A stretch of 64,000 bases of DNA from NCBI RefSeq assembly GCF_007671655.1, contig NZ_VCGX01000001.1:124001-188000 (forward strand), read 5' to 3'. This stretch comes from Marinobacter piscis. Lineage in GTDB: Bacteria; Pseudomonadota; Gammaproteobacteria; Pseudomonadales; Oleiphilaceae. Numbering within the stretch: the stretch's first letter is position 1; each line of letters opens with the position of its first letter. The notes below the pieces were generated by a model. It was not told the DNA's origin, searched no databases, and saw only the letters and a program-made list of their open reading frames with translations. Positions 16,983 through 26,716 of the stretch are shown piece after piece. A program made the translations under genes and the position numbers.

Positions 16983-18734
16983 TTAGCTTTCTTGACCGGA
17001 AGTAGCCTCACGATCGCTGCATGACTTAGACTCGCCCTCATCCCTTTCATTTTTTCCCGAGAACTGCCGGAAAAGGTGAAGAGGCACGGGAAGGCGGTGG
17101 TGACGGCAAGCCGTCGTCATTAGTGGCCAGAAACCAAATTTGATTGCAGAAAGATCGTTGAACTGGGCCATATTTTCACACTCGCTGAATACCTGGTTAA
17201 GAAGACTCTCCGGATCCCTCTCCACATCGATCCCAGATAAATTTGCGCCGTGCATCTTCTTGTTGCTGTATAAATGACTTTCGGTATCGTCATCCGGATA
17301 CCAGTATTGGAAATTACAATGCCCAAGATCATTATTTTTAAATTCCTTTACAGCTCCATAGAGTGGCTGATCTTCGAGCATCGCTGCAATGATCGAGATA
17401 AATGGATAAAGTATACTCCCTGCAGTAACATTCTGACGATAATCCCCGTCCCTTCTTGGATGTTCTAACAGTTCGTGGTAAGTCGAAATATTGCACGGAT
17501 AGAGTTTATGAAACCGATATGCAAATTTTGCTCGCCCTACCATTTGTTCGAGCCACCCAAGTATGCTTTTCTGGTCTCCTTCCATCATTAACAGTAAAAC
17601 TGTCAACGCAACATCAATACATTGATCATCTTTAATAGGCAAAAGAAGTATCGGGTTATTGTTAATAATCCCCTTCAGTGCATCTGAATAGGCACTGGAA
17701 GTTCCTAACAGATCATTTTGTTCATCAGAACCTTGCGGAAACTGAAATGAATACCAACGAAGCCAAAGCCCAAATAGGGAAACCCTACCAGCCAGATCAA
17801 AGAGGCGAAGATTAATCTCTAATGGTGTCGATCCTCGAACCGATTGGGAAAGCGCATGTTGTTTTGATGCATTTTTAACAGCAGTTTTCGAAAGCAGCTC
17901 ATTCCCGACATTTAGAAAAGTTTGAAATACTGAGAAATATACAGACTGTATAGACGCCGACATTTTGGTGTCTTCTTCCAAATATTCTCGGACCAACTCC
18001 CAAAGACGAAGCAGCAGTAGCTCCGCGGCAAGGTAGGTAGACTCCAAGTTGTTCTGTTCACGAGCCCACGCAAATAATATCCAAAGGCATATACTTAGCT
18101 GCCTCATCACTCGTTTTTTTTGCTCTGGTTTTTCGATACTACTGGACAAAAATGACTCAACCAGAATTGCGAAATGTTTATAAGAGACGTTCGGCTCATC
18201 GATAAGGGCTAGTGCCTTTCTTAGATTCGACCTAGCCATGTCAGGAAGCAATTCTTCTTTCAAAAAGTGGGACTCGATCAAGGAAGCCATCCTGTCACCA
18301 TTCCACTCTTCGAAAGAAATTTGATCAGTACTAGACCGGTCTTTGTATGCCTCGATATTCGGACGGATGTCTTCACGAATATCACCGCCGACGCAGATAC
18401 AAATTTTGATCTTTTTCTCCCGATATTCTCGGGGAAGGCGATTACGAATGTAGGTTTCTTGAATCTCGACTAAAGAAGGTCTCAGCGACTGAGGCGAAGA
18501 GGTATCCCAGTCACTGCGCTTCAGATCATGCGGCTTGACAGAGAACAGATAAACGGCATCTTCTTCACCATCAATTGCCCCAAAGGCAGCCACATCAACA
18601 CCGTCTTGCCTCGTCCCCCTTCCAGGCCGGGAAAAAACGGTCATTCCCATCTGGCTGAGAAGATCAGGCAGCACTGCGTCTAGCTCTTCACGTTCACGGA
18701 GGGAAGCTAGATACTCTTTGATTATCAGCTTCAT
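16983..18734 (-). CDS. Candidate PD-(D/E)XK nuclease fused to a helical domain; second gene of an unrecognised two-gene system
   Basis: The 583-residue product opens with a restriction-endonuclease-like domain (about 1-170). G40-T-R42, then G45-V-D47, leads to a strand ending F64-S65-V66-K67, so D47 and K67 fit the PD-(D/E)XK pattern with a serine where E or Q is usual. A second conserved-looking block is KIKICICVGGDI. From about residue 170 the protein is helical (EEWNGDRMASLIE, NLRKALALI) with no family I can name. The start ATG overlaps the stop of the HEAT-like gene (ATGA) and has AAGGAGG upstream, so translation is coupled. It is AT-rich compared with the core genes. A defence role is inferred from domain type and the type I restriction neighbours. 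Confidence 0.7.
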   Translation of the reverse strand: MKLIIKEYLASLREREELDAVLPDLLSQMGMTVFSRPGRGTRQDGVDVAAFGAIDGEEDAVYLFSVKPHDLKRSDWDTSSPQSLRPSLVEIQETYIRNRLPREYREKKIKICICVGGDIREDIRPNIEAYKDRSSTDQISFEEWNGDRMASLIESHFLKEELLPDMARSNLRKALALIDEPNVSYKHFAILVESFLSSSIEKPEQKKRVMRQLSICLWILFAWAREQNNLESTYLAAELLLLRLWELVREYLEEDTKMSASIQSVYFSVFQTFLNVGNELLSKTAVKNASKQHALSQSVRGSTPLEINLRLFDLAGRVSLFGLWLRWYSFQFPQGSDEQNDLLGTSSAYSDALKGIINNNPILLLPIKDDQCIDVALTVLLLMMEGDQKSILGWLEQMVGRAKFAYRFHKLYPCNISTYHELLEHPRRDGDYRQNVTAGSILYPFISIIAAMLEDQPLYGAVKEFKNNDLGHCNFQYWYPDDDTESHLYSNKKMHGANLSGIDVERDPESLLNQVFSECENMAQFNDLSAIKFGFWPLMTTACRHHRLPVPLHLFRQFSGKNERDEGESKSCSDREATSGQES

Positions 18735-20509
18735 TCGTTCCTCCTTTCCACTCGAAGCATGGCAAGCTGGTACTCAAGACCAACTGGATCTAAATGCGCC
18801 ATTCTAGGATACTCAACTTCTATCGAATGTCCGCTCAAAGGTATCTCTTGGCGATGCTCGCTGCCCTGACCATCTTGGAAATAGCTGATTAACGTTTTTC
18901 CATATAACAGAACCTGCTTGGTAGCCAGGGCTGAAAATATGGATCTTTTTTCTGCTTCCTTAAAGGAAGCTTCCATTTCACGGCTGTTGAATCGGTGATA
19001 AGCTTCCCGTTCTGATTGAGATGGATGAAGCTCAGGAATTTCGTCAATTCCGTTCAAAGTATCGAAGTACTCATCAAGCGCCTCTTCCACTTCCCTAAGA
19101 ATTTCCTGAACCTCGTTAGAGCACGATTCCATTCTATCCTTGAGATATTTCCTAGGTTTACCAGGGTAGTTGATTAGAAGAGGGTTCAGAATCAGCTGTC
19201 CTATTTTCCGGCGTACTTCACTAGTTTGGGCCAGGTGCAAACCAGCAAGCAACATACTTACGGCACTCACGGGATTCATAAAGAAATAGCCGCAGGCCTT
19301 TCTGGCCAAAAAAACCATCTGCCCTGAGTTCGTTACATCTAATTCCGTGGGATCAATATCCACCGGTATATTTGCACCGCGGCCAATTCCTACAAGGAAT
19401 CTAGCTGCTTGACAAAGGGAATCGTCACCACCTAAAAGCCATTTAGTAGAGACCTTGTTCAGCAATGTAGCGTTACCCCGAATATCTCGAAATGTAGAAT
19501 TAAGTGCCTCAGGCTTCAATTCACGCTCTTTTATTAGATATTCAAGAAGACGAATTGTACTATCGATTATCCCTGCGCCAATCAATCGATGCATGGCGTG
19601 ATCGATTTTACTAACTAAGGCATTATTGTCAGGTTTGACGCGACTTAAGTGATTCAGAAGCTTATCAGTCAAAGCTTCTGGTATTTTGGCGCCACCAAAA
19701 GCAAGCAGCGAAGCCGCTGTATGTAACGATTGGTCTTCGCCCTTACCGATAGCAGCATTAACAATATCCATAACTCGCTCGGACTCTGTCTCGGGTAGAT
19801 CTTGTTTCATGAGATTCACCCCGGTTTCTGCTATCGCTGCAAGTATCTCATCCTCATCTTCAGAGCCCAGCATATTTTCAAGAGCTACATAGACAGGCTC
19901 CATTGGTTGATTTTCCACCGCCCATTCAAACCGACCGATAGCATCAACCGCTTGTTTTCGAACATTCGGGTGGTCGGCCTTAGTGAGCTGGATCGCCTCT
20001 TCCAAGTACTCTGGAGCACTAACCCTAAAGCCTGCAATGAGTGTTGCTGGAAGGAGATCATGCAACTCTGGGGTCTTCTTGATGATACCCAGAGCCTCTG
20101 CGGGCCTGTTCGGAGCTTGTACCAGAAAAGATACGAAAGGATTGGTTGTGCAGCTCCCGGTTTCTTGAGCTAAATGTCGAATACACCATAACGTAGACGT
20201 GACATCATTCTCAATTACGGGAAGCATGTGCTCGAAAACAGTCAGCATGCTGAAGATCGTAAAGCTACTCTCACTCTTCTTTATATTTGAAAACAGCTCC
20301 ACGACGTCGAAAGCCGACGTATTATGTAATAACGCCAACTCACGCCCCAAATCATCTTCTGGAACTTCGACATCTCGACAAAATTCCTCAATGCATTGCA
20401 AAGTCGTGCCAGAACGATGGGCTGAAAGTAGCTTTCCTCGAATAAAGGAGTTATCTGACAAGCCTTCATTAACGTTGTTCAATGGGTGCGTCCTTCCGTC
20501 GTCGTTCAC
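18731..20509 (-). CDS. HEAT-like repeat protein; first gene of an unrecognised two-gene system
   Basis: The 592-residue protein is almost all helical, with HEAT/ARM-like repeats most evident from about residue 150 to 330: ATLIAGFRVSAPEYLEEAIQ, HPNVRKQAVDAIGRFEWAVE, DEDEILAAIAETGVNLM. A later block (about 400-460) is also repeat-like, and the C-terminal 80 residues turn beta-rich (KQVLLYGKTLISYFQDGQG). There is no signal peptide, membrane segment or enzyme motif. Such solenoids usually hold protein partners or DNA. It starts at GTG 20509 without a strong ribosome site, so the start is uncertain. It overlaps the nuclease gene by four bases and is probably its sensor or scaffold (inference). Confidence 0.7.
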   Translation of the reverse strand: MNDDGRTHPLNNVNEGLSDNSFIRGKLLSAHRSGTTLQCIEEFCRDVEVPEDDLGRELALLHNTSAFDVVELFSNIKKSESSFTIFSMLTVFEHMLPVIENDVTSTLWCIRHLAQETGSCTTNPFVSFLVQAPNRPAEALGIIKKTPELHDLLPATLIAGFRVSAPEYLEEAIQLTKADHPNVRKQAVDAIGRFEWAVENQPMEPVYVALENMLGSEDEDEILAAIAETGVNLMKQDLPETESERVMDIVNAAIGKGEDQSLHTAASLLAFGGAKIPEALTDKLLNHLSRVKPDNNALVSKIDHAMHRLIGAGIIDSTIRLLEYLIKERELKPEALNSTFRDIRGNATLLNKVSTKWLLGGDDSLCQAARFLVGIGRGANIPVDIDPTELDVTNSGQMVFLARKACGYFFMNPVSAVSMLLAGLHLAQTSEVRRKIGQLILNPLLINYPGKPRKYLKDRMESCSNEVQEILREVEEALDEYFDTLNGIDEIPELHPSQSEREAYHRFNSREMEASFKEAEKRSIFSALATKQVLLYGKTLISYFQDGQGSEHRQEIPLSGHSIEVEYPRMAHLDPVGLEYQLAMLRVERRNE

Positions 20510-20831
20510 CAGATGGCAAGGGCTGCAATGCCCACTTTCTATCTTTCCTGTAACTCGCTTTAAGTGACCCTATCAAAAGATCGGCTTCATTGCCCAGGTA
20601 CTGCAAAAACGTCCTTGAGCACCTTTTTGGGAACTCGCCATTTTTTCAAGGTCATCACCGCAGTATCGATACCAGGCACTCTACCCCCTAACCCACTCCG
20701 ACACGTTGCCGGTACAAGCCTACGCCGATACACTCATCCCAATTTCCAACCGCATGGGGCGGACATTACGTTGCGCGTCGATTCTCGACATCCCCTGCCC
20801 CATGCTCATTGCAGTAGACGGAACCCATTGA
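20510..20831. promoter_or_regulatory. Divergent intergenic region upstream of hsdM with nested inverted repeat
   Basis: This 322-bp stretch lies between the HEAT-like gene (leftward) and hsdM (rightward), so promoters for both should be here. I do not find a clean -35/-10 pair. GCATGGGGC (20752-20760) and GCCCCATGC (20797-20805) form a perfect 9-bp inverted repeat enclosing GTCGA/TCGAC (20777-20789). It ends 26 bases before the hsdM start and could be an operator or a leader hairpin controlling the methylase. Confidence 0.4.
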
Positions 20832-22589
20832 ATGAGCCATAACATCACCCTCAAGCAGCTTGAAGATTTCCTATGGGAAGCCGCCGACATCCTTCGCGGC
20901 AACATGGACGCATCGGAATACAAGGACTACATCTTCGGGATGATGTTTCTGAAGCGCCTGTCGGACGCCTTCGAGGAAGCTCAGGAAGCGGTCGTTCAGT
21001 ATTATGTGGACAAGGGCAAGCCTGAAGACCAGGCCCGCGAGCTGGCGGACGATGAAGACGAATACGACAAGACCTTCTATATACCGCCCGTTGCCCGCTG
21101 GAATGCCATCAAAGACCTGAAGCATGACATTGGTTCTGAACTGAACACCGCCACCGAAGCCATAGAAGAATACAACCCCGTTCTGGAAGGGGTGCTGGTT
21201 TCCATCGACTTCAACATCAAGAACAAGCTGTCTGACAAAAAGCTGCGCGACCTGCTCAGCCACTTCAGCCGCTACCGTCTGCGCAACGAAGACTTCGAGC
21301 GCCCGGACCTGCTGGGCACTGCTTACGAATACCTGATCAAGATGTTCGCCGACAGCGCCGGTAAGAAAGGCGGTGAGTTCTACACCCCGTCCGAAGTGGT
21401 GCAGCTGCTGGTTGCTTTGCTGAAGCCTCATGCCGGAATGCGTATATACGACCCTACCGCTGGTTCTGGCGGTATGTTGGTACAGACCCGGAACTATCTG
21501 GGAGCCCATGGTGAAAACCCGTCCAACCTGTCCCTGTTTGGTCAGGAGATGAACCTGAATACCTGGGCAATCTGCAAGATGAACATGTTCCTGCATGGGG
21601 TCTACAGCGCGGACATTCGCAAGGGTGACACTCTGCGCGAGCCCCAGCATACCCAAGGCGGCGAACTGATGACCTTTGACCGGGTGATTGCCAACCCGCC
21701 CTTCAGCCTGAAGAAGTGGGGCAAGGAAGAAGCGGACAGCGATTCCTACGGGCGCTTCCCCTACGGCACACCGCCCAAGGATGCCGGTGATCTGGCATTC
21801 GTCCAGCACATGATCGCCAGTCTTAACTCTGAAGGCATGATGGGCGTGGTCATGCCCCACGGTGTTCTGTTCCGGGGTTCCAGTGAAAAAGCCATTCGCC
21901 AGGGCATTCTGAACGATGATCTGCTGGAAGCCGTAGTTGGCTTACCGGCTGCCCTGTTCTACGGCACCGGCATTCCCGCCTGCCTGTTGATCATCAACAA
22001 AAACAAACCGGCAGAACGCAAAGGCAAGGTGCTGTTCATCAACAGCGAACTGGAATACGAAGAAGGCAAGAACCAGAACAAACTCCGCCAGCAGGACATC
22101 GAAAAGATCGTCCAGACCTTCGACAGCTCTTTTGAAGATGGATCGGCCGAAATCAAACGCTATTCAAAAGTCGTCACCCTCGCTGAAATCGCCGAAAACG
22201 ATTACAACCTGAACATCCGACGCTATGCCGACACCAGCCCGCCCCCGGAAATCTTCGACGTGCGCGCCATCCTGCACGGAGGCATTCCGGTACGTGAAGT
22301 GGAAAGCGAATACATCCGGGAAGAAATTCTGGAAGACTTCGACGTGTCCACAGTGTTCGTAAAGCGGGATGGAGAGCCTTCAGCCAATGGAGAGTACTAC
22401 GACTTCAAGCCGGAAATCGACACCAAAGAATCCATTCGGGAAGCCGTGGGTGATGTGGATGCCAAGGTGATCAACCAGCTGGAACGTTGGTGGGACAAGT
22501 ACCGGGTTTCATTGAACGGACTGGATTCACAGGTGGCTGAAGCTGAGAGCGTGATGAAGGGGTATTTGAAGGAGCTTGGGTATGAGTAA
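20832..22589 (+). CDS. hsdM: Type I restriction-modification system methyltransferase subunit HsdM
   Basis: HsdM transfers a methyl group from S-adenosylmethionine to adenine N6 in the sequence chosen by HsdS. The 585-residue product has the HsdM N-terminal domain ([20 protein letters not shown]), the AdoMet-binding motif [10 protein letters not shown] starting at D207, and the catalytic NPPF motif at N288-F291. The C-terminal domain is acidic. It overlaps hsdS by eight bases and heads hsdM-hsdS-(DUF2971)-(ImmA)-(PIN)-hsdR-(YgjP-like). Its composition is close to the core genome, unlike the leftward neighbour. Confidence 0.97.
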   Translation: MSHNITLKQLEDFLWEAADILRGNMDASEYKDYIFGMMFLKRLSDAFEEAQEAVVQYYVDKGKPEDQARELADDEDEYDKTFYIPPVARWNAIKDLKHDIGSELNTATEAIEEYNPVLEGVLVSIDFNIKNKLSDKKLRDLLSHFSRYRLRNEDFERPDLLGTAYEYLIKMFADSAGKKGGEFYTPSEVVQLLVALLKPHAGMRIYDPTAGSGGMLVQTRNYLGAHGENPSNLSLFGQEMNLNTWAICKMNMFLHGVYSADIRKGDTLREPQHTQGGELMTFDRVIANPPFSLKKWGKEEADSDSYGRFPYGTPPKDAGDLAFVQHMIASLNSEGMMGVVMPHGVLFRGSSEKAIRQGILNDDLLEAVVGLPAALFYGTGIPACLLIINKNKPAERKGKVLFINSELEYEEGKNQNKLRQQDIEKIVQTFDSSFEDGSAEIKRYSKVVTLAEIAENDYNLNIRRYADTSPPPEIFDVRAILHGGIPVREVESEYIREEILEDFDVSTVFVKRDGEPSANGEYYDFKPEIDTKESIREAVGDVDAKVINQLERWWDKYRVSLNGLDSQVAEAESVMKGYLKELGYE

Positions 22590-23868
22590 TACCGTTCCTG
22601 AAGGATGGAAAGTTATTCCGTTCGAAGTAGTCTTTACAGAAATAAAGAATGGTTGCAGCCTCGATCAAAACGGTAGTGGTAATGGCTTGCCTGTGACTAG
22701 AATCGAAACAATATCCAATGGGAAAATAGACTACTCCAAAACAGGATGGCTCTACACTACGCAAGATATAGAAAGGTTCAGAATCGACAAAGGTGACATC
22801 CTATTCAGCCATATCAACAGTTTAAAACACATCGGGAAGACTGCCATTAAGGACGATGACAGGCTCTTGTACCATGGCATGAACTTATTAAGGTTCAAGA
22901 TCGATCGGTCAAAATTCTCACCAACTTATCTTCAAAACTTGCTGTCATGGGAAGTAGTTCGTGAGGACATGCGCAAAAAAGCCAAACAGGCAATAAATCA
23001 AGCCAGCCTCAACGTTCAAGATATTAAAACAACGGCTTACCCGATACCCCCACTCCCCGAACAACAAAAAATCGCAGCCATCCTGTCATCCGTCGATGAC
23101 GTGATCGAAAAAACACGCGCCCAGATCGACAAGCTGAAAGACCTGAAAACCGGCATGATGCAGGAGTTGTTGACCAAAGGGATTGGATTGGGCGGCATTC
23201 CGCATACGGAGTTTAAGGATTCGCCGGTGGGGAAGATTCCAGTCTCATGGCAGACCAAAGCTATGGGTGAGGTTTTCGATTTCAAAAATGGAGTCAATAA
23301 AGACAAGACCGCTTTTGGGCACGGCGTGCCAATTATCAGCTACAAGAATGTTTATGTCGGTGGCGGGATAGTGGACTCAAACATCAATGCTCTTGTCGAG
23401 ATGAACGATCAAGAATTAGAAAGGTTCCGCGTGAATTACGGGGACGTGTTCTTCACAAGGACATCAGAAACGCCGGACGAAATCGGATTTACGAACGTTT
23501 ATTTGGGCAGCCGGAACAACGTCGTATTCAATGGATTCGTCATTCGTGGCCGCCAGAAAAGCAATATATTCGATCCAGACTTTCTCAAGTATGTCTTTCA
23601 GGGCAATGTTGTCCGCAAACAGATGATGGACAACAGTAAATTCACTACTCGTGCTGGAATAAGCGGCGAGTCATTGGGTCGAATAAAGCTTGCGATCCCG
23701 GATATCCCGGAACAGCAAGTGATTGCAAGTATCTTAGACACTTTTCAGAACAGGATTGACCGGGTTAGAAATAAGCTAATGGCCCACGAGTCGTTAAAAA
23801 AAGCCCTCATGCAAGACCTTCTAACCGGCAAGGTAAGAGTCAGTCAAAAGGAGTCAGCTGTTGCCTGA
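22582..23868 (+). CDS. hsdS: Type I restriction-modification specificity subunit HsdS
   Basis: HsdS recognises the bipartite DNA target for both methylation and cleavage. The 428-residue product has two target-recognition domains, each followed by a conserved helix: the first ends [20 protein letters not shown] near residue 155, the second [20 protein letters not shown] near 375. The start is ATG at 22582 (ATGAGTAA overlap with hsdM), with GGAG seven bases upstream. The recognition domains are more AT-rich than the helices between them, as expected for domains that are swapped between strains. Specificity cannot be read from sequence. Confidence 0.96.
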   Translation: MSNTVPEGWKVIPFEVVFTEIKNGCSLDQNGSGNGLPVTRIETISNGKIDYSKTGWLYTTQDIERFRIDKGDILFSHINSLKHIGKTAIKDDDRLLYHGMNLLRFKIDRSKFSPTYLQNLLSWEVVREDMRKKAKQAINQASLNVQDIKTTAYPIPPLPEQQKIAAILSSVDDVIEKTRAQIDKLKDLKTGMMQELLTKGIGLGGIPHTEFKDSPVGKIPVSWQTKAMGEVFDFKNGVNKDKTAFGHGVPIISYKNVYVGGGIVDSNINALVEMNDQELERFRVNYGDVFFTRTSETPDEIGFTNVYLGSRNNVVFNGFVIRGRQKSNIFDPDFLKYVFQGNVVRKQMMDNSKFTTRAGISGESLGRIKLAIPDIPEQQVIASILDTFQNRIDRVRNKLMAHESLKKALMQDLLTGKVRVSQKESAVA

Positions 23869-23949
23869 TGACCGGCACGCATCTTTCCTCGTTTCAGCGC
23901 GAATCCGAACAGTCGCTGGCAACGAGTGCACATGCCTGACGATATTTAG

Positions 23950-25422
23950 ATGATGGACAGAGAACAAGCCAAACCCAGTCTGGATAATGGAAACTTTCTA
24001 TTTCGATTTAGAAGCGCAAAAGCGCTTCTGGATGATGACAATGATAATGGGGGTTTCCAGGAGCTTGAGAAACAGGCGATCTACTTCGCCAAACCGGAGC
24101 AACTAAATGACCCTATGGAAGGCCTCAGCGACGCGTTCTGGGATGGGGACGACGTGCTTTGGGAAAACTTTTTCAAACACTATGCCCTGGCATTGATTTC
24201 GTATGCACTCAAATGGCTGCTTCACGAGCCCGATGAAATTCAGAGAGCGAAAGTGGATGCATGGCTGACGGAAGAAGACCTTCCGACCGACATGTTCCGA
24301 AACCTCTATCGAGAGTTCTGTTCAGACTTGAGCTCTGCCATCGAAGCTCGCGAGCTCTCCCAAATACTGGGCCGTAGAACCCTACCTCTACGGCGAGAAC
24401 GACTGATAAACCTGCTCTTCTTGGTTCATCAAGCTACAGTACCCCGTTTATTTCGAATCTTGAAAAAACACCGTCTCGTAGACTTTGAACTGCCACCCGA
24501 AGCTTCGGATACAAAACCAGTAAAAACAACGTTAGAGTGCTGGGAGGAAATCGCATCAGCCCCCTCCAAGATCGGCATGCCGGTAGATGAACAACTTGAG
24601 CTTCTATCCAGCATCACCAACAGGGTGAGTCATCAACTGGATCTAGGCGTGCTCACTCGGATTGGAAATATTGACGAGGGGTATAAATTGCTCGCGCTGA
24701 TGTCCAGATTCCCCGAAATGTACGTTGACGCATTTTCGAGAGACCTCCACTTTAACCCCTGGCGTGTTGCCTGTTTTAGTCGCCGATGCAAGAACGCCTC
24801 AATGTGGGGCACTTATGGGAGCGAACATCGTGGCGCTGCGCTAATATTTCGCACGGAGCAAAGGGAAGGCGAACACTATTTCCGGATCAAGGGAATGGCG
24901 GGAACAGCGGATTCAGGAGCTGACCTGAAAGTTCATAACGTTGAGTACGGCAAACGTCCCCCGCCACTTGATAGCTTCAATGTGATCGGCAGGCTCCCGC
25001 TTCACAAGCTGAAAACCACCTGGATGGTCACCGAGGATGGACGTGCCAGTACCCGATTGAGCGAGATGACGGACGATCTTGACGCGTGGCGAACACGGTA
25101 CTGGAATCATGCGTTTAAGCGTGTCTCATGGAAACATTTTGATTGGGAGCACGAGGAGGAACGGCGTTTAATTGCTTCTTCCGTTCTGGCCGATGATCCG
25201 GCACCAGAAGCGCTGACCTACGATTTTTCCCAACTGGAGGGAATCGTGTTTGGTATGCGAATGAGTAGTGAGGACAAGCTGAGAATTGCGAGTATTGTGG
25301 AGAAAAAATGTCGAGCTACAGGGCGTACCGACTTCCGTTTTTTTCAGGCCTACTATTCGCCATCAAAAGGCGAGATGGACATTGCCGAACTGGGATTACT
25401 CAAATTTGATTTTGGGAAATGA
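23950..25422 (+). CDS. DUF2971 family protein inside the type I RM locus
   Basis: The 490-residue product carries the DUF2971 signature: an N-terminal FRFRSAKALL ... IYFAKPEQLNDPMEG block and a central WRVACFSRRCKNASMWGTYG block followed by HRGAALIF, with later EEERRLIA. DUF2971 proteins occur often in bacterial accessory loci and have no settled function; here the insertion between hsdS and hsdR suggests a defence-linked role. The middle (about 85-260) is helical and makes it longer than the usual family member, which is about 250-350 residues. It starts at ATG ATG without a clear ribosome site, 81 bases after hsdS. There is no signal peptide or membrane segment. Confidence 0.75.
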   Translation: MMDREQAKPSLDNGNFLFRFRSAKALLDDDNDNGGFQELEKQAIYFAKPEQLNDPMEGLSDAFWDGDDVLWENFFKHYALALISYALKWLLHEPDEIQRAKVDAWLTEEDLPTDMFRNLYREFCSDLSSAIEARELSQILGRRTLPLRRERLINLLFLVHQATVPRLFRILKKHRLVDFELPPEASDTKPVKTTLECWEEIASAPSKIGMPVDEQLELLSSITNRVSHQLDLGVLTRIGNIDEGYKLLALMSRFPEMYVDAFSRDLHFNPWRVACFSRRCKNASMWGTYGSEHRGAALIFRTEQREGEHYFRIKGMAGTADSGADLKVHNVEYGKRPPPLDSFNVIGRLPLHKLKTTWMVTEDGRASTRLSEMTDDLDAWRTRYWNHAFKRVSWKHFDWEHEEERRLIASSVLADDPAPEALTYDFSQLEGIVFGMRMSSEDKLRIASIVEKKCRATGRTDFRFFQAYYSPSKGEMDIAELGLLKFDFGK

Positions 25423-25559
25423 ACCGCCCAAAGTCGGCCATTGATTTGCCCCCTCCCTTGACCCACTACTCTTTAAGCATTCCAAATAGCTATCCGATTT
25501 TTGCGCTCCCGCAAAAACACCACATATTGTGCATCCATTGACGCAGCTCACCCATTGAG

Positions 25560-25608
25560 TTGACATATAAAGAATCAAAGCTAATATCGTCAACCAATAG
25601 TTGTCAAC
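25560..25608 (+). promoter_or_regulatory. Promoter and candidate operator of the XRE/ImmA-PIN unit
   Basis: TTGACA (25560-25565) and TAATAT (25582-25587) are 16 bases apart. Just downstream, CAAC-CAATA-GTTG (25591-25603) is an imperfect palindrome, and GTCAAC occurs twice (25589-25594 and 25603-25608). This fits autoregulation by the helix-turn-helix protein encoded next. It also means the ImmA-PIN-hsdR part can be transcribed apart from hsdM-hsdS. Confidence 0.65.
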
Positions 25609-25624
25609 GTTAAGGAAGATTGCC

Positions 25625-26716
25625 ATGTTGCATGATCGGTTGCGTCGTGCACGAGTCCTGAAAAATATGTCCCTGCAGCAGGTTGCCGACCAGTTGGGAG
25701 ACATCACCAAACAGGCTCTGTCGAAGTATGAGCAGGGTAAGGATGCGCCCAATTCAACTCGTTTGATTCAGCTTGCGGATGTACTGGCAGTGAATCCGGA
25801 GTACTTTTTCCGTTCCGATTCCGTAGAGCTAGGCGAAGTGGATTTTCGAAAGCACTCGGCGTTCGGCAAGAAACAGCAGGAAGCAGTAAAAGAACAGGTT
25901 CGTGAGCATCTGGAACGTTACTTGGCTGCTGAACGCCTGTTTGACAACGAGAATGACGACAATGGCTTCGCCCAGTGGCGGGAACATTTTCGGGTGTCGA
26001 ATACCGATGAGATCGAAAAGGCTGCGGAAAACCTGCGGAAAACCTGGCATCTGGGCACCAATCCGATTGCCAACCTCACCGAGACTCTGGAAGAAAATGG
26101 CATCAAGGTTGTCGGTCTTGAGGCCCATGAAAAGTTCGATGGTTTGTGTGCCGTAGTCAATGACGGCGCTGATGCTGTGATCGTCAGCAATATTTCTCGC
26201 CCGGGAGAACGGCAACGGTTCAATCTGGCCCACGAGCTCGGTCATCTGGTTATGAACATTCCCGATGACATTCATGGCACTCGGGATGAAGAAAACTGGT
26301 GCCACCGTTTTGCCGGTGCGTTTCTGTTTCCTGCAAGCCAGGTCCGGGCTACTTTTGGTAACCACCGGAGCCGGGTACTGCTCAAGGAGTTCCTGCTGGC
26401 GAAAGAAGAATGGGGCATTTCCATTCAGGCTTTGCTACGGCGCCTCTATGATCTGGATATCGTCCAACAGGGGTTCTATCAGAGCACTTTCCGCTTCTGG
26501 TCGTCCCGTGGTTATCGAAAGAACGAGCCGGAATCTCTGGATTCGGAAAATTCCTATCGTCTGCGCCAACTCGTTTACAGGGCACTGGCTGAGGGGCTTG
26601 TAACTCCGTCCAGAGCAGCAGAATTATTGGGTGTCGGTCTTGGAGAGATCGAGGATGTCATGGCTAACGGACAAGCAGGTGACGGCACCAATGCCCACGA
26701 AGATTCTAGTTTCTGA
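25625..26716 (+). CDS. XRE helix-turn-helix / ImmA-IrrE metallopeptidase fusion (COG2856)
   Basis: The 363-residue product has an N-terminal XRE DNA-binding domain (about 5-60, MSLQQVADQLGDITKQALSK) and a C-terminal ImmA/IrrE zinc peptidase domain with H203-E204-L-G-H207. The start at 25625 is chosen over an upstream TTG at 25601 because AAGGAAG lies just before it. Proteins of this type control mobile elements or act as antitoxins to a following toxin gene. Here the PIN gene overlaps its 3-prime end by 26 bases, matching the predicted COG2856-PIN pairing in surveys of toxin-antitoxin systems. The target of the peptidase is unknown. Confidence 0.9.
   Translation: MLHDRLRRARVLKNMSLQQVADQLGDITKQALSKYEQGKDAPNSTRLIQLADVLAVNPEYFFRSDSVELGEVDFRKHSAFGKKQQEAVKEQVREHLERYLAAERLFDNENDDNGFAQWREHFRVSNTDEIEKAAENLRKTWHLGTNPIANLTETLEENGIKVVGLEAHEKFDGLCAVVNDGADAVIVSNISRPGERQRFNLAHELGHLVMNIPDDIHGTRDEENWCHRFAGAFLFPASQVRATFGNHRSRVLLKEFLLAKEEWGISIQALLRRLYDLDIVQQGFYQSTFRFWSSRGYRKNEPESLDSENSYRLRQLVYRALAEGLVTPSRAAELLGVGLGEIEDVMANGQAGDGTNAHEDSSF

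Noticed and set aside
20871-21860. 329-codon open frame on the minus strand
   Set aside because: It is an antisense shadow of hsdM and matches no family.
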